Shown here: in pieces, positions 34,126 through 42,173 of the stretch
How positions within the stretch are numbered: the first letter of the stretch is position 1
How the letters are laid out: each line of letters begins with the position of its first letter
Source: Mesorhizobium sp. LSJC280B00
GTDB taxonomy: Bacteria > Pseudomonadota > Alphaproteobacteria > Rhizobiales > Rhizobiaceae
DNA length: 45,230 bases
Direction: 5' to 3'
Assembly: GCF_000502835.1 (NCBI RefSeq)
Contig: NZ_AYVL01000021.1
Coordinates: forward strand, 127,360 to 172,589
Position numbers and translations under genes: made by a program
The notes under the pieces: generated by a model
What the model was told of the DNA's origin: nothing
Databases searched by the model: none
The model's input: the letters and a program-made list of their open reading frames with translations, nothing else

Positions 34126-35658
34126 CTATTCGAGATAGGTCGAAGGATCGACCGGCGCCGAGTTCTTGCGCACTTCGAAATGCAGTTTCGGCGAGTCGGT
34201 GGTGCCGCTCATGCCGGACAGGGCGATTTCCTGGCCGCGCTTGACCTTTTGGCCGCGCTGCACCTCGATCGAGCTGGCGTGGCCGTAGACAGTGACCAGA
34301 CCGTTTTCGTGCCGCACCAGCACCGTGTTGCCGAATTCCTTGAGGCCGTCACCGGCATAGATGACGACGCCGTTTTCAGCTGCCTTGACCGGCGTCCCCT
34401 CGGGCACGGCAATGTCGACGCCGTCCTTGCCGCCGCCGAAGCTTGAGATCACGCGGCCGCGCACCGGCCAGCGCATCTTGCCGATGCCCGTTGCGTCCGG
34501 CGCCACCGCATCGTCGTCCTCGGCCTGCTGGATGACTTTCGCGTCCTTCTTTGGCGGCGTGTAGGAGGCGAGCGTCTGCGTCGGCGTGGCCTTGGCAGGC
34601 GGCTGGGTGGTGGCCGTCGTCACCGGATCGACCTTTGCCGGCTTCGCACTGGCGACGACAGCGGTTCCGCCTGCCGGCACTTTCAGGGTCTGGCCGATCT
34701 TGAGCAGTCCATCCTGCATGCCGTTCGCCTGCTTCAACGCGACGACGCCGACGCCGGTCTTTCTGGCGATGGCCGACAGCGTATCGCCTTGCTGAACCGT
34801 GTAGGTGCCGCCAGCACCGGCTGGCTTGGCCGTCGCCGAAGCCACTTTGGGCGCGGTCTTTCCATCCTTCGGCTGGCTTGCGGCAGCCGAGGCGTCCACC
34901 TGCGCGGCAGACTTGCCTTCCCTGAGCTTCGGCTGCTGCGGCAGCACGGCCACCTTCTCCGGCGCGTCGGCCGGCTGGTCGTGCCTGGTGCCGTTCGCGG
35001 GCTTGGCGTCGGCGACTTTCGGCGTGGCGCCGTTGCTCGAATACGCATAGGCCGGGATGACGAGCTTCTGGCCGGTCTTCAGCCCCTTGGTCGCGCTCAG
35101 CCCGTTTACTTTCATGATGGCATCGGCCGGCACGCCGTAGCGCCGTGACAGGCCGGAAATGGTCTCGCCGTCCTTGACGACGATCTCGGTTGCATGCGGT
35201 GCGCCGGCGGCCGTCGCCATGCGCGGCGCGTCGGGCTCGGCGTTCTTGAACGGCCTTGCCGCCGGAGCGACGGTGCCGGTTGCCGTCCTGTCGACACGAG
35301 GAGCGGCAGGCGCCAGGGTCGGCGCGGCAGCGGTACGCACCGGACGGGCTGCGGGTGCCAGGGCGGGAGCCGGCGGTGGCAACTGCTGTCCCGTAACCGG
35401 TTCGAGGCTTGAGCGGCTGACCGACTGGGTGTGGCTGCCGTCGATCGGCGCGGCCGCAACATCGCCCGGATAGGGCTGGGCAGCATCCTGCTTGTCGATG
35501 ATGGCGCGCTGGTTGTTGGTCGAGGCGGTGAACACGTCATCGACGCTGTTGAACCGCGCCACCTGGGAACTACACCCCGTCGCAGCGCCTGCGATCATGA
35601 GGACGGCGCAGCCACGCGCCAGATTGCGTCCGTTTGCCTTCAAAACACTGAATTGCAT
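34126..35658 (-). CDS. nlpD: NlpD-like lipoprotein with two LysM domains and a degenerate M23 domain
   Basis: A 510-residue envelope lipoprotein. The leader ends GAATGCSS (lipidated Cys). LysM domains are read near HATEIVVKDGETISGLSRRY and GGTYTVQQGDTLSAIARKTG. The C-terminal LytM/M23 fold has KDGVDIAVP where active enzymes have HxxxD, and KLHFEVR where they have HLHFE, so zinc ligands are missing. As in E. coli NlpD and EnvC, it should activate an amidase at division rather than cut peptidoglycan. The neighbours surE and pcm repeat the E. coli order surE-pcm-nlpD. The ATG at 35658 is chosen; GTG 35673 is possible. Confidence 0.9.
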   Translation of the reverse strand: MQFSVLKANGRNLARGCAVLMIAGAATGCSSQVARFNSVDDVFTASTNNQRAIIDKQDAAQPYPGDVAAAPIDGSHTQSVSRSSLEPVTGQQLPPPAPALAPAARPVRTAAAPTLAPAAPRVDRTATGTVAPAARPFKNAEPDAPRMATAAGAPHATEIVVKDGETISGLSRRYGVPADAIMKVNGLSATKGLKTGQKLVIPAYAYSSNGATPKVADAKPANGTRHDQPADAPEKVAVLPQQPKLREGKSAAQVDASAAASQPKDGKTAPKVASATAKPAGAGGTYTVQQGDTLSAIARKTGVGVVALKQANGMQDGLLKIGQTLKVPAGGTAVVASAKPAKVDPVTTATTQPPAKATPTQTLASYTPPKKDAKVIQQAEDDDAVAPDATGIGKMRWPVRGRVISSFGGGKDGVDIAVPEGTPVKAAENGVVIYAGDGLKEFGNTVLVRHENGLVTVYGHASSIEVQRGQKVKRGQEIALSGMSGTTDSPKLHFEVRKNSAPVDPSTYLE

Positions 35659-35781
35659 CGCACTAACCCGCACAGACCCGGTACAACTGAGTGTGATTAA
35701 AGCGCGTTAATGTTACCGGTCGGTTAAACTTGTAGAATCAGACGCAAATTTTCTTAAAATATTCGAGGATCGAGCGCCGGG

Positions 35782-35982
35782 TGTGTCGAGATTCAGGTCA
35801 GGCCGAGCCGAAAATGGTGGGTTCCGAGAACCGGAGCGGAGCGTACTTTTGGGTACGTGAGCACCGGCCTACGCCGGCCATAGCCTTAACTGCCGCGACC
35901 TCTTATGAATGCTTCGGCCGGCGAAGGCCGGAAGTGGAGGAAGCCGCCATTTGCAGGCCGGCCTAACCTGAATATCGACACA
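35782..35982. repeat. Intergenic element with about 25-base terminal inverted repeats
   Basis: The left end TGTGTCGAGATTCAGGTCAG (35782) matches the inverted right end, which reads TGTGTCGATATTCAGGTTAG from 35982. Further matching bases extend to about 30 per side. Inside are two more palindromic parts, ACCGGCCTACGCCGGCC and CTTCGGCCGGCGAAGGCCGG. A segment GGAGCGTACTTTTGGGTACG looks like a motif scattered in Mesorhizobium-type intergenic DNA. About 200 bases without transposase suggests a RIME/MITE-like element. It ends three bases before the pcm stop. Confidence 0.65.
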
Positions 35983-35984
35983 GC

Positions 35985-36650
35985 CTAGATCACCGCGGCG
36001 ACACCGTGCAGGATCGGCTGCAGGCGCACCAGGCCGATATCCTCGCGTTCGAAGCGGCTGCCGACCTTGGTCAGCTTGGCCAGCACCTGCTCGCCTTCGT
36101 CGGGTCCGATCGGCGCGATGACGATGCCGCCGCTCGACAATTGGTCGAGGAGAAAGCGCGGCAGGCTGTCGAAGGCCGCCCAGGCGACGATGCGGTCGAA
36201 CGGCGCTTCGTTGGCCAGCCCGTTGGAACCGTCCGCCTGGCGCACGATGACATTGCCGATGGCGAGCGCCTCGAGCCGCTGCCGGGCCTGTTCGGCCAGC
36301 GTCTTGTAACGGTCGATGGTGACGATCCGCGCGGCAAGCCGCGACATCACCGCCGCCGTGTAGCCGGACCCGGTGCCGATCTCGAGCACCCGGTTGCCCG
36401 GCTCGATGGCAAGTGCCGCGATCACCGCCGCCTGCAGGTCGGCGCCTTCGATGGCCTCGCCGCATTCGATCGGCAGCATACGGTCCGACCAGGCTATCGG
36501 GTGGAAATGCGGAGACAGAAAGCCGCGCCGCGGCGTCGCCTCGAAGGCGGCGATCAGCGCCTTCGGCACCGTCCCCCTGCCGCGCAGACGAAGCAGGAAG
36601 GCAGCGAAACCTTCGCGCTCGTCGACCGTTGCAGCGTGGTTCAAGTTCAT
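35985..36650 (-). CDS. pcm: Protein-L-isoaspartate O-methyltransferase
   Basis: A 221-residue SAM-dependent repair enzyme for isoaspartyl residues in aged proteins. Motif I is VLEIGTGSGYTAA, preceded by IECGEAIEGADLQAAVIAAL in the place of the usual ISQP region. PFDRIVAWAAFDSLP and LSSGGIVIAPIG follow. The Ser/Thr of the active-site loop is not clear, so the group could be a divergent PCMT. The ATG overlaps the surE stop (ATGA), so translation is coupled. The element at 35782-35982 abuts its 3' end. Confidence 0.9.
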   Translation of the reverse strand: MNLNHAATVDEREGFAAFLLRLRGRGTVPKALIAAFEATPRRGFLSPHFHPIAWSDRMLPIECGEAIEGADLQAAVIAALAIEPGNRVLEIGTGSGYTAAVMSRLAARIVTIDRYKTLAEQARQRLEALAIGNVIVRQADGSNGLANEAPFDRIVAWAAFDSLPRFLLDQLSSGGIVIAPIGPDEGEQVLAKLTKVGSRFEREDIGLVRLQPILHGVAAVI

Positions 36651-37405
36651 GCGAGCGCCTTGGCCAGTTGATCGCGGATTTCATGCGCGGTGAGATCGAG
36701 CTGCAGCGGCGTCACCGACACCAGCCGATTGCGCAAGGCATGGAGGTCGGTGCCTTGCTTGCCCTCGACCGGCTCGCGGCCGAAGCGCAGCCAGTAGTAA
36801 GGCAGGCCGCGCCCGTCGCGCCGCTCGTCGACCCACAGGCTGTGGACCAGCTTGCCCTGCGAAGTGACTACAGTTCCGGCGATCTCTTCCTGCGCACAGT
36901 TCGGAAAATTGACGTTGAGCAGCACGCCGTCCGGCAACGGCATGGCGACGAGCTTTTCGAGCAGGGCCGGCGCCAGCGCTTCGGTCGTCTCGTAGGGAAC
37001 GACGCGGTCCTCGCCGACATAGGAATAGGCCTGGCTGATGGCGATCGATCGCACGCCGAGCAGCGCGCCTTCCATGGCGCCGGCGACCGTGCCCGAATAG
37101 GTGACGTCGTCGGCGATGTTGGCGCCGGAATTGACGCCGGACAGGATCAGGTCAGGCGCTTCGGGCAGGATCTTCTTCACGCCCATGATGACACAGTCGG
37201 TCGGCGTTCCGCGCACCGCAAAGTGCTTTTCGCCGATTTTCCTGAGCCGCAGCGGCTCCGAGATCGACAGCGAATGCGCATAGCCGGACTGATCCTGTTC
37301 CGGTGCCACCACCCAGACGTCGTCCGACAGCGTGCGCGCGATGCGTTCGAGTGATGCAAGGCCCTCGGCATGGATGCCGTCGTCGTTGGTCAGAAGGATG
37401 CGCAT
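36647..37405 (-). CDS. surE: 5'/3'-nucleotidase SurE
   Basis: A 252-residue metal-dependent nucleotidase of stationary-phase survival. The N-terminal MRILLTNDDGIHAEGLASLE gives the Asp-Asp metal site, and SGVNSGANIADDVTYSGTVA the nucleotide and metal loop. The region VLLNVNFPN, and a late KQGTDLHALRNRLVSVTPLQ, match the family. The start ATG at 37405 is confirmed by family identity. It lies between serS (upstream, separated by a 170-base repeat) and pcm. Confidence 0.96.
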   Translation of the reverse strand: MRILLTNDDGIHAEGLASLERIARTLSDDVWVVAPEQDQSGYAHSLSISEPLRLRKIGEKHFAVRGTPTDCVIMGVKKILPEAPDLILSGVNSGANIADDVTYSGTVAGAMEGALLGVRSIAISQAYSYVGEDRVVPYETTEALAPALLEKLVAMPLPDGVLLNVNFPNCAQEEIAGTVVTSQGKLVHSLWVDERRDGRGLPYYWLRFGREPVEGKQGTDLHALRNRLVSVTPLQLDLTAHEIRDQLAKALA

Positions 37406-37450
37406 GAGACCGCCTTTGCAGAATTGGATTGACGGCAGCGCTCTACGATA

Positions 37451-37620
37451 CCCCCCTCTGTCCTGCCCTCTTTTCCACCGCTTGACATCTCCCCCTCAAG
37501 GGGGGAGATCGGCAATTCCGTAGCCGCCGCCTTCCTTGCTACGCCAACAGTTGGCGAAAGCTGTGATGACGGCGCAATCTCCCCCCTTGAGGGGGAGATG
37601 TCCGGCAGGACAGAGGGGGG
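37451..37620. repeat. Mesorhizobium-type inverted repeat between serS and surE
   Basis: Two arms in opposite orientation carry the same 23-base palindromic core of the form ATCTCCCCC...GGGGGAGAT: 37487-37509 and 37577-37599. Outer ends CCCCCCTCTGTCCTGCC (left) and GGCAGGACAGAGGGGGG (right, 37604-37620) are exact reverse complements. Spacers inside differ. Such elements are very common in Mesorhizobium intergenic DNA. It may act as an RNA hairpin between serS and surE transcripts. Confidence 0.8.
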
Positions 37621-37649
37621 CGCGAAGGAACGCGGGGCCGACAAGCTTG

Positions 37650-39086
37650 TCACTTCGATGATTCGATCTTTGCGAGACCGCCCATGTAAGGCCGAAGCGC
37701 TTCAGGAATGGTTACGCTGCCGTCCTCGTTCTGGTAATTTTCGATGACGGCAATGAGAGCGCGGCCGACGGCGGTGCCGGAACCGTTCAGCGTGTGGACG
37801 AAGCGGTTGCCCTTGCCGTCTTTGTCCTTGTAGCGGGCGTCCATGCGCCGCGCCTGGAAATCGCCGCATACCGAGCACGACGATATCTCGCGATAGGCAT
37901 TCTGGCCGGACAGCCAGACCTCGATGTCGTAGGTCTTGCGCGCGCCAAAGCCCATGTCGCCGGTGCACAGCGTCACGGTGCGGAACGGCAGGCCGAGCCG
38001 CTTCAGCACCTCCTCGGCGCATTCGGTCATGCGCTCATGCTCGGCAACCGAAGTCTCCTGGTCGGTGATCGACACCAGCTCGACCTTGTAGAACTGGTGC
38101 TGGCGCAGCATGCCGCGCGTATCGCGGCCCGCCGAGCCCGCTTCCGAGCGGAAGCACGGCGTCAGCGCAGTATAGCGCAGCGGCAGTTTTTCGTGCGGCG
38201 TGATTTCCTCGCGCACGAGATTTGTCAGCGGCACTTCGGCGGTTGGGATTAGCCAAAATTGCTCATGTGTTTCGGCACGCTCGTAAACTTCGTCCACCAA
38301 CTCAAGGATAGAAATCTTGCCCTCACGTAGGCGTTGGATATCGCTATCCTTTGTGTGTTGAGCAAGAGCCTCTCTTCCCAGCCTCGAGCGCCCCGGAATG
38401 TCCGCCCCGATAAAGAGGTCCTCTTTGAATTTTGGTAGCTGTCCAGTGCCCCGCATGGCGGCGTCGTTGACCAATAGGGGAGGATTTACCTCCTCATAAC
38501 CGTGCTCGGTCGTGTGCAGGTCCAGCATGAACTGGCCGAGCGCGCGTTCCATCCGCGCCAGTCCGCTCTTGAGCACCGTGAAGCGCGAGCCGGAAAGCTT
38601 TGCCGCACGCTCGAAATCCATCATGCCGAGCGCTTCGCCGATCTCGAAATGCTCCTTCACCCAATTCGGCCGTGTCGGCACCTCGCCGACGACGCGCTTG
38701 ACGACGTTGTCGTGCTCGTCCTTGCCGACCGGCACGTCGTCGAACGGCACATTGGGCAGCACCGCCAGCGCGTCGTTCAGCGCCTTGTCGAGCTCGCGCT
38801 CGCGCGCCTCGCCGTTCTGGATGAAGGCCTTGATCTCGCCGACCTCGGCCTTCAGCCTTTCGGCAAGAGCTGCATCGCCCGAGCGCATGGCATTGCCGAT
38901 CTCCTTCGATGCGGCGTTGCGGCGTTCCTGCCTGGTCTGCAGCTCGGTCAGATGCTCGCGCCGCGCCTCATCCGCGGCGATCAGGTCGTCGACCGTGGAC
39001 TGCGCATCCTCAGCCGACCACGAGCGCTTCTGGAGCGCTTCGACAAGGGCCTTCGGGTTGTCGCGAATCCATTTGATGTCAAGCAT
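37650..39086 (-). CDS. serS: Seryl-tRNA synthetase with an internal insertion
   Basis: Charges tRNA-Ser with serine. The start ATG at 39086 (MLDIKWIRDN) fits the family. Residues 1-110 form the tRNA-binding coiled coil. Motif 1 is near NPPLLVNDAAM, motif 2 is FRSEAGSAGRDTRGMLRQHQ, and motif 3 is NGSGTAVGRALIAVIEN. The length is 478 residues, against about 430 in bacterial relatives. The extra part lies at residues 226-277, between EDLF and WLIPTAEV, where usual enzymes have six or seven residues. All catalytic motifs remain intact. The inserted DNA and its flanks use rarer codons (CTA, AGA, GGA, TTG) and are less GC-rich than the rest. Confidence 0.96.
   Translation of the reverse strand: MLDIKWIRDNPKALVEALQKRSWSAEDAQSTVDDLIAADEARREHLTELQTRQERRNAASKEIGNAMRSGDAALAERLKAEVGEIKAFIQNGEARERELDKALNDALAVLPNVPFDDVPVGKDEHDNVVKRVVGEVPTRPNWVKEHFEIGEALGMMDFERAAKLSGSRFTVLKSGLARMERALGQFMLDLHTTEHGYEEVNPPLLVNDAAMRGTGQLPKFKEDLFIGADIPGRSRLGREALAQHTKDSDIQRLREGKISILELVDEVYERAETHEQFWLIPTAEVPLTNLVREEITPHEKLPLRYTALTPCFRSEAGSAGRDTRGMLRQHQFYKVELVSITDQETSVAEHERMTECAEEVLKRLGLPFRTVTLCTGDMGFGARKTYDIEVWLSGQNAYREISSCSVCGDFQARRMDARYKDKDGKGNRFVHTLNGSGTAVGRALIAVIENYQNEDGSVTIPEALRPYMGGLAKIESSK
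38256..38411 (-). other. In-frame insertion within the SerRS catalytic domain
   Basis: This segment codes for 52 residues of SerRS (226-277) that replace a six- or seven-residue loop in typical homologues. It begins IGADIPGRSRLGREALAQHT and continues with a probable helical part KISILELVDEVYERAETHEQ. It lies just before the conserved WLIPTAEV strand. It is unbroken and in frame, and it has no intein or transposase features. Confidence 0.75.
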
Positions 39087-39268
39087 GGTCTGTTCGTCCT
39101 CAGAGGGCATGTCGCCCAAAAGTGCGCAGCGGTTTTGGGACAATGACATGCCCAAAACAAAGACAGAGGGCGTAAACCGCATCGATACAAGACGTCAAGG
39201 CAGAGTTCCTTCGCGCCGACCTCAGGTAGGCAGCACGCGCAACGTTCGATCGAAAGAACCCTGGAAAC

Positions 39269-39297
39269 AAAAAACCCGCCTCGGGAGGCGGGTTTTT
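39269..39297 (-). terminator. Rho-independent terminator after tatC
   Basis: CCCGCCTC and GAGGCGGG form an 8-bp stem with A and T runs on the two sides, so it can work in either direction. It lies between the tatC stop and serS start, and probably ends the tatABC transcript. This 315-base gap holds no other feature I could support. Confidence 0.85.
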
Positions 39298-39401
39298 GGA
39301 GCCAATTGGCACCATAACGAAATTAGTAGCATAGCTGCCGGCACAAAGCAAGAACAAAGTTGCTATGGCCGGCAAAAAAATGCTGCCCGCTTCAACCGAA
39401 C

Positions 39402-40265
39402 CTAGGTCGAAGACGCGTCCGCCGGCTTTTCGGCCACCTCTTCGGTGGCGTCCTGCTTTTCGCGGGCCACACGGTCGCGCTCCTTGCTGCGTTCGATCAG
39501 CCGGGCCGACCAGATCGAGACCTCGTAGAGCAGGATCGTCGGAATGGCGAGGCCGATCTGGCTCATCGGGTCGGGCGGTGTCAGCACCGCCGCCACCACA
39601 AAGGCGATGACGATCGCCCATTTGCGCTTCTCGGCCAGGGCCGTGGACGACAGCATGCCGACCCGCGTCATCAGGCTTGTCACCACCGGCAGCTGAAACA
39701 CCAGGCCGAAGGAGAAGATCAGCGTCATGATCAGGCTGAGATATTCGGACACTTTCGGCAGCAGCGAAATCTGCACCTGGTCGTTGGTGCCGGTCTGCTG
39801 CATGGCGAGGAAGAACCACATCACCATCGGCGTGAAGAAAAAATAGACCAGCGATGCGCCCATCAGGAACAGGATCGGCGAGGCGATCAGGAACGGCAGG
39901 AAGGCGTTGCGCTCGTTTTTGTAGAGGCCGGGCGCGATGAATTTGTAGATCTGCGTGGCGATCAGCGGAAAGGCGATGACCATGCCGCCGAACATGGCGA
40001 GCTTGACCTGGGTAAAGAAAAACTCCTGTGGCGCCGTATAGATCAGCTCGACCTTGTGCGGGTCGAGCCCGGCCCATTGGGTCGCCCATCTGAACGGAAT
40101 GACCAGAAGGTTGAACAGCCGCTTGGCGAAAAAGAAGCAGACCAGGAAGGCAACAAAAAAACCGCCAATCGACCAGATCAGCCGCCGGCGCAACTCGATC
40201 AGGTGCTCCATCAGCGGAGCCGACGATTTTTCTATCTCGTCCTTTTCCTTGTCCGAAACGCTCAC
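39402..40265 (-). CDS. tatC: Twin-arginine translocase subunit TatC
   Basis: The 287-residue receptor of the Tat export system, with six membrane helices. The start MSVSDKEKDEIEKSSAPLME is followed by HLIELRRRLIWSIGGFFVAF, the conserved Glu-Leu-Arg region that binds the signal peptide. A long loop with LIYTAPQEFFFTQVKLAMFG and PFLIASPILFLMGASLVYFF are typical. Its ATG overlaps the tatB stop (ATGA). The last 35 residues are charged and cytoplasmic. Confidence 0.97.
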   Translation of the reverse strand: MSVSDKEKDEIEKSSAPLMEHLIELRRRLIWSIGGFFVAFLVCFFFAKRLFNLLVIPFRWATQWAGLDPHKVELIYTAPQEFFFTQVKLAMFGGMVIAFPLIATQIYKFIAPGLYKNERNAFLPFLIASPILFLMGASLVYFFFTPMVMWFFLAMQQTGTNDQVQISLLPKVSEYLSLIMTLIFSFGLVFQLPVVTSLMTRVGMLSSTALAEKRKWAIVIAFVVAAVLTPPDPMSQIGLAIPTILLYEVSIWSARLIERSKERDRVAREKQDATEEVAEKPADASST

Positions 40266-40948
40266 TTGGCGGCTCCCGCCGTTTTCCTGGCGGCCGGCTT
40301 CTTCGTTGCTGACGCCGGCTTCTTCGCTGCTGACAACTGCGCTTTTTGCTCAGCTTTTGCGGCGGCCTTTGGCGCAGCAGTCTTTGCCGGCTTGGCCGGG
40401 ACGGCGGCCGCGGCTTTCGCGGGCGCTGGCTTCTTCTTTGCCGCAGGTGCTTTTTTCGGCACGGCCGCTGCAGCCGTTTGCGCCTGCACTGCCGGCGCTA
40501 CGACGGACTCGTCCGTCATCGCCGGAAAGATCGGCGTGGCCGGCGTCGGCTCCGGCGGGCTGACGCCCGGCATCGTCGTTGCGCCGTTCTTAAGCGGCTC
40601 GGCCGCCTGCTCCGTCGAAGCGGCGGCATCGACGGCCGGCTTGGGTTTCATCGCTGCGTCGACGCCGGAACGGACGTCGGCGGCGGCCTGCTCGAATGGA
40701 TTGAGCTGCTTCCTGATCTCGGCCGCCGGATTGAGGCTTCTCAGCGAATCGACCGACTTCTTGACGTCGTCGAGCTCGGCTTCCTTCAACGCATCGTTGA
40801 ACTGCCGCTGGAAATCGGACGCCATGCTCCGCAGCTTCGCCGTCGTGCGGCCGAAGGTGCGCAGCATGTTGGGCAAATCCTTGGGCCCGACGACCACGAT
40901 CATGACAATCGCGATCACCAGCATCTCGGTCCAGCCGACTTCGAACAT
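40262..40948 (-). CDS. tatB: Sec-independent translocase subunit TatB
   Basis: A 228-residue membrane protein that forms the Tat substrate receptor with TatC. The N-terminal helix MFEVGWTEMLVIAIVMIVVV with the Glu and the hinge GPKDLPNMLRTFGRTTAKLR are typical. The amphipathic helix follows (about 25-95). The C-terminal half is a low-complexity Ala/Pro/Lys chain (AAPKAAAKAEQKAQLSAAKK), longer than in enteric bacteria. It is linked to tatC by ATGA and lies 45 bases after tatA. Confidence 0.95.
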   Translation of the reverse strand: MFEVGWTEMLVIAIVMIVVVGPKDLPNMLRTFGRTTAKLRSMASDFQRQFNDALKEAELDDVKKSVDSLRSLNPAAEIRKQLNPFEQAAADVRSGVDAAMKPKPAVDAAASTEQAAEPLKNGATTMPGVSPPEPTPATPIFPAMTDESVVAPAVQAQTAAAAVPKKAPAAKKKPAPAKAAAAVPAKPAKTAAPKAAAKAEQKAQLSAAKKPASATKKPAARKTAGAAK

Positions 40949-40993
40949 GGCTATACGTTCCGACTCAAGTTTTGGCCGACTAAAGTTTTGGGC

Positions 40994-41215
40994 TCAGCTT
41001 TTGCTGGCCTTTTCCTTCGGTACCGAAACGGTTTCGTCGGAACGGTGTTCGACGGTCCGCTTGTCCTCGGCAGTCTCGTCGTCCGCCATGCCCTTCTTGA
41101 AGCTCTTGATGCCCTTGGCCATGTCGCCCATCAACTCGGGGATCTTGCCGCGGCCGAACACCAGCAGCACGATCACCAGAACGATCATCCAGTGCCAAAT
41201 CGAAAATGAACCCAT
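40994..41215 (-). CDS. tatA: Sec-independent translocase subunit TatA
   Basis: A 73-residue pore-forming subunit. A single membrane helix (HWMIVLVIVLLVFGRGKIPE) with the FGRGKIPELMGD hinge is followed by an amphipathic helix (MAKGIKSFKKGMADDE) and an acidic/basic tail. The ATG at 41215 is chosen by the family start MGSFSIWHWM, with GAGAGA ahead of it. The order tatA-tatB-tatC is complete. Confidence 0.95.
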   Translation of the reverse strand: MGSFSIWHWMIVLVIVLLVFGRGKIPELMGDMAKGIKSFKKGMADDETAEDKRTVEHRSDETVSVPKEKASKS

Positions 41216-41393
41216 AGCAAATCTCTCTCGAACGGTTTCCCAGACGCTGATCTATGCGCTTTCGGGTTCGGATTCAAACAGAACTGCGACAGAGTTCATG
41301 AATGAGTCGCCGAAGTCACGCACTTTCGGCACGGCGGCCCGCTACCAATCGGCGCAGTTCCATCCTGCCTGTGGCTTTAAGATGGCGCTCGGC

Positions 41394-42173
41394 TCAATCT
41401 TCCGTGACGCGCGGCGTCAAAAGGCCGAGTTCTTCGAGGTCGATGTCGGTCAGCGGATCCTCGTCGTCGGTGAGCGCATCGGGGTCGGCCGGCGGCAGCG
41501 GCACCGAGAAATTCGACGGCATGCGGCCGGACAGCAGCCCCGCACCCTTCAATTCCTCCATGCCGGGGAGATCGCGTATCTCCTCCAGTGCGAAATGGTC
41601 GAGGAAAATGTCGGTCGTGCCGTAGGTGACGGGACGGCCGGGCGTGCGGCGCCGGCCGCGCATCCTCACCCATTCGGTCTCCATCAGCGTGTCGAGCGTC
41701 CCCCTTGACGTCTCGACGCCACGGATGTCCTCGATCTCGGCACGCGTTACCGGCTGGTGGTAGGCGATGATCGCCAGCACTTCGAGGGCAGCGCGGGACA
41801 GTTTGCGCTGCTGCACCGTGTCACGGCTCATCAGGAAGGCGAGGTCGCCGGCGGTGCGAAACGCCCAGGCATCGCCGACGCGCACCAAATTGACGCCGCG
41901 CCGCGCATAGATCTGCTGCAGGTCGGCCATCGCCGCGGCAATGTTGATGCCGTCGGGCAGTCGCGAAGTGAGCTGTTTTTCGCTGACCGGCTCGGCGCTG
42001 GCGAATACGATCGCCTCGGCCATCCGTACGGCCTCCGCCATATGCAGCCGCTCGCCAGGATTCCGCGACAAATTCTGCCCCTGATTTTGTGCCGGGTTTT
42101 CGGCGACCGCGCCTTGCTCGGCATCGTCGTCGACCTTGAACGGAATGACCGAAGCGTTGGCGCGTTCGCTCAT
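41394..42173 (-). CDS. scpB: Segregation and condensation protein B
   Basis: A 259-residue winged-helix (kite) subunit of the SMC-ScpAB condensin, which organises the chromosome. The family core reads MAEAIVFASAEPVSEKQLTS, then RAALEVLAIIAYHQPVTRAE with IEDIRGVETSRGTLDTLMET and RMRGRRRTPGRPVTYGTTDI. The N-terminus has about 45 extra, Gln/Asn-rich residues. The C-terminus is acidic. Its ATG overlaps the scpA stop (ATGA). A longer frame runs upstream to 42959 but overlaps scpA and is not used. Confidence 0.95.
   Translation of the reverse strand: MSERANASVIPFKVDDDAEQGAVAENPAQNQGQNLSRNPGERLHMAEAVRMAEAIVFASAEPVSEKQLTSRLPDGINIAAAMADLQQIYARRGVNLVRVGDAWAFRTAGDLAFLMSRDTVQQRKLSRAALEVLAIIAYHQPVTRAEIEDIRGVETSRGTLDTLMETEWVRMRGRRRTPGRPVTYGTTDIFLDHFALEEIRDLPGMEELKGAGLLSGRMPSNFSVPLPPADPDALTDDEDPLTDIDLEELGLLTPRVTED

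Noticed and set aside
37451..37620. A simple terminator of serS
   Set aside because: The symmetry extends over 170 bases with opposed arms, and no T run follows the serS-side hairpin.
39360..41708. A 782-codon open frame on the plus strand
   Set aside because: It is antisense to tatA, tatB and tatC, which have clear family motifs and starts. Its translation is low-complexity and has no recognisable domain; it results from high GC.
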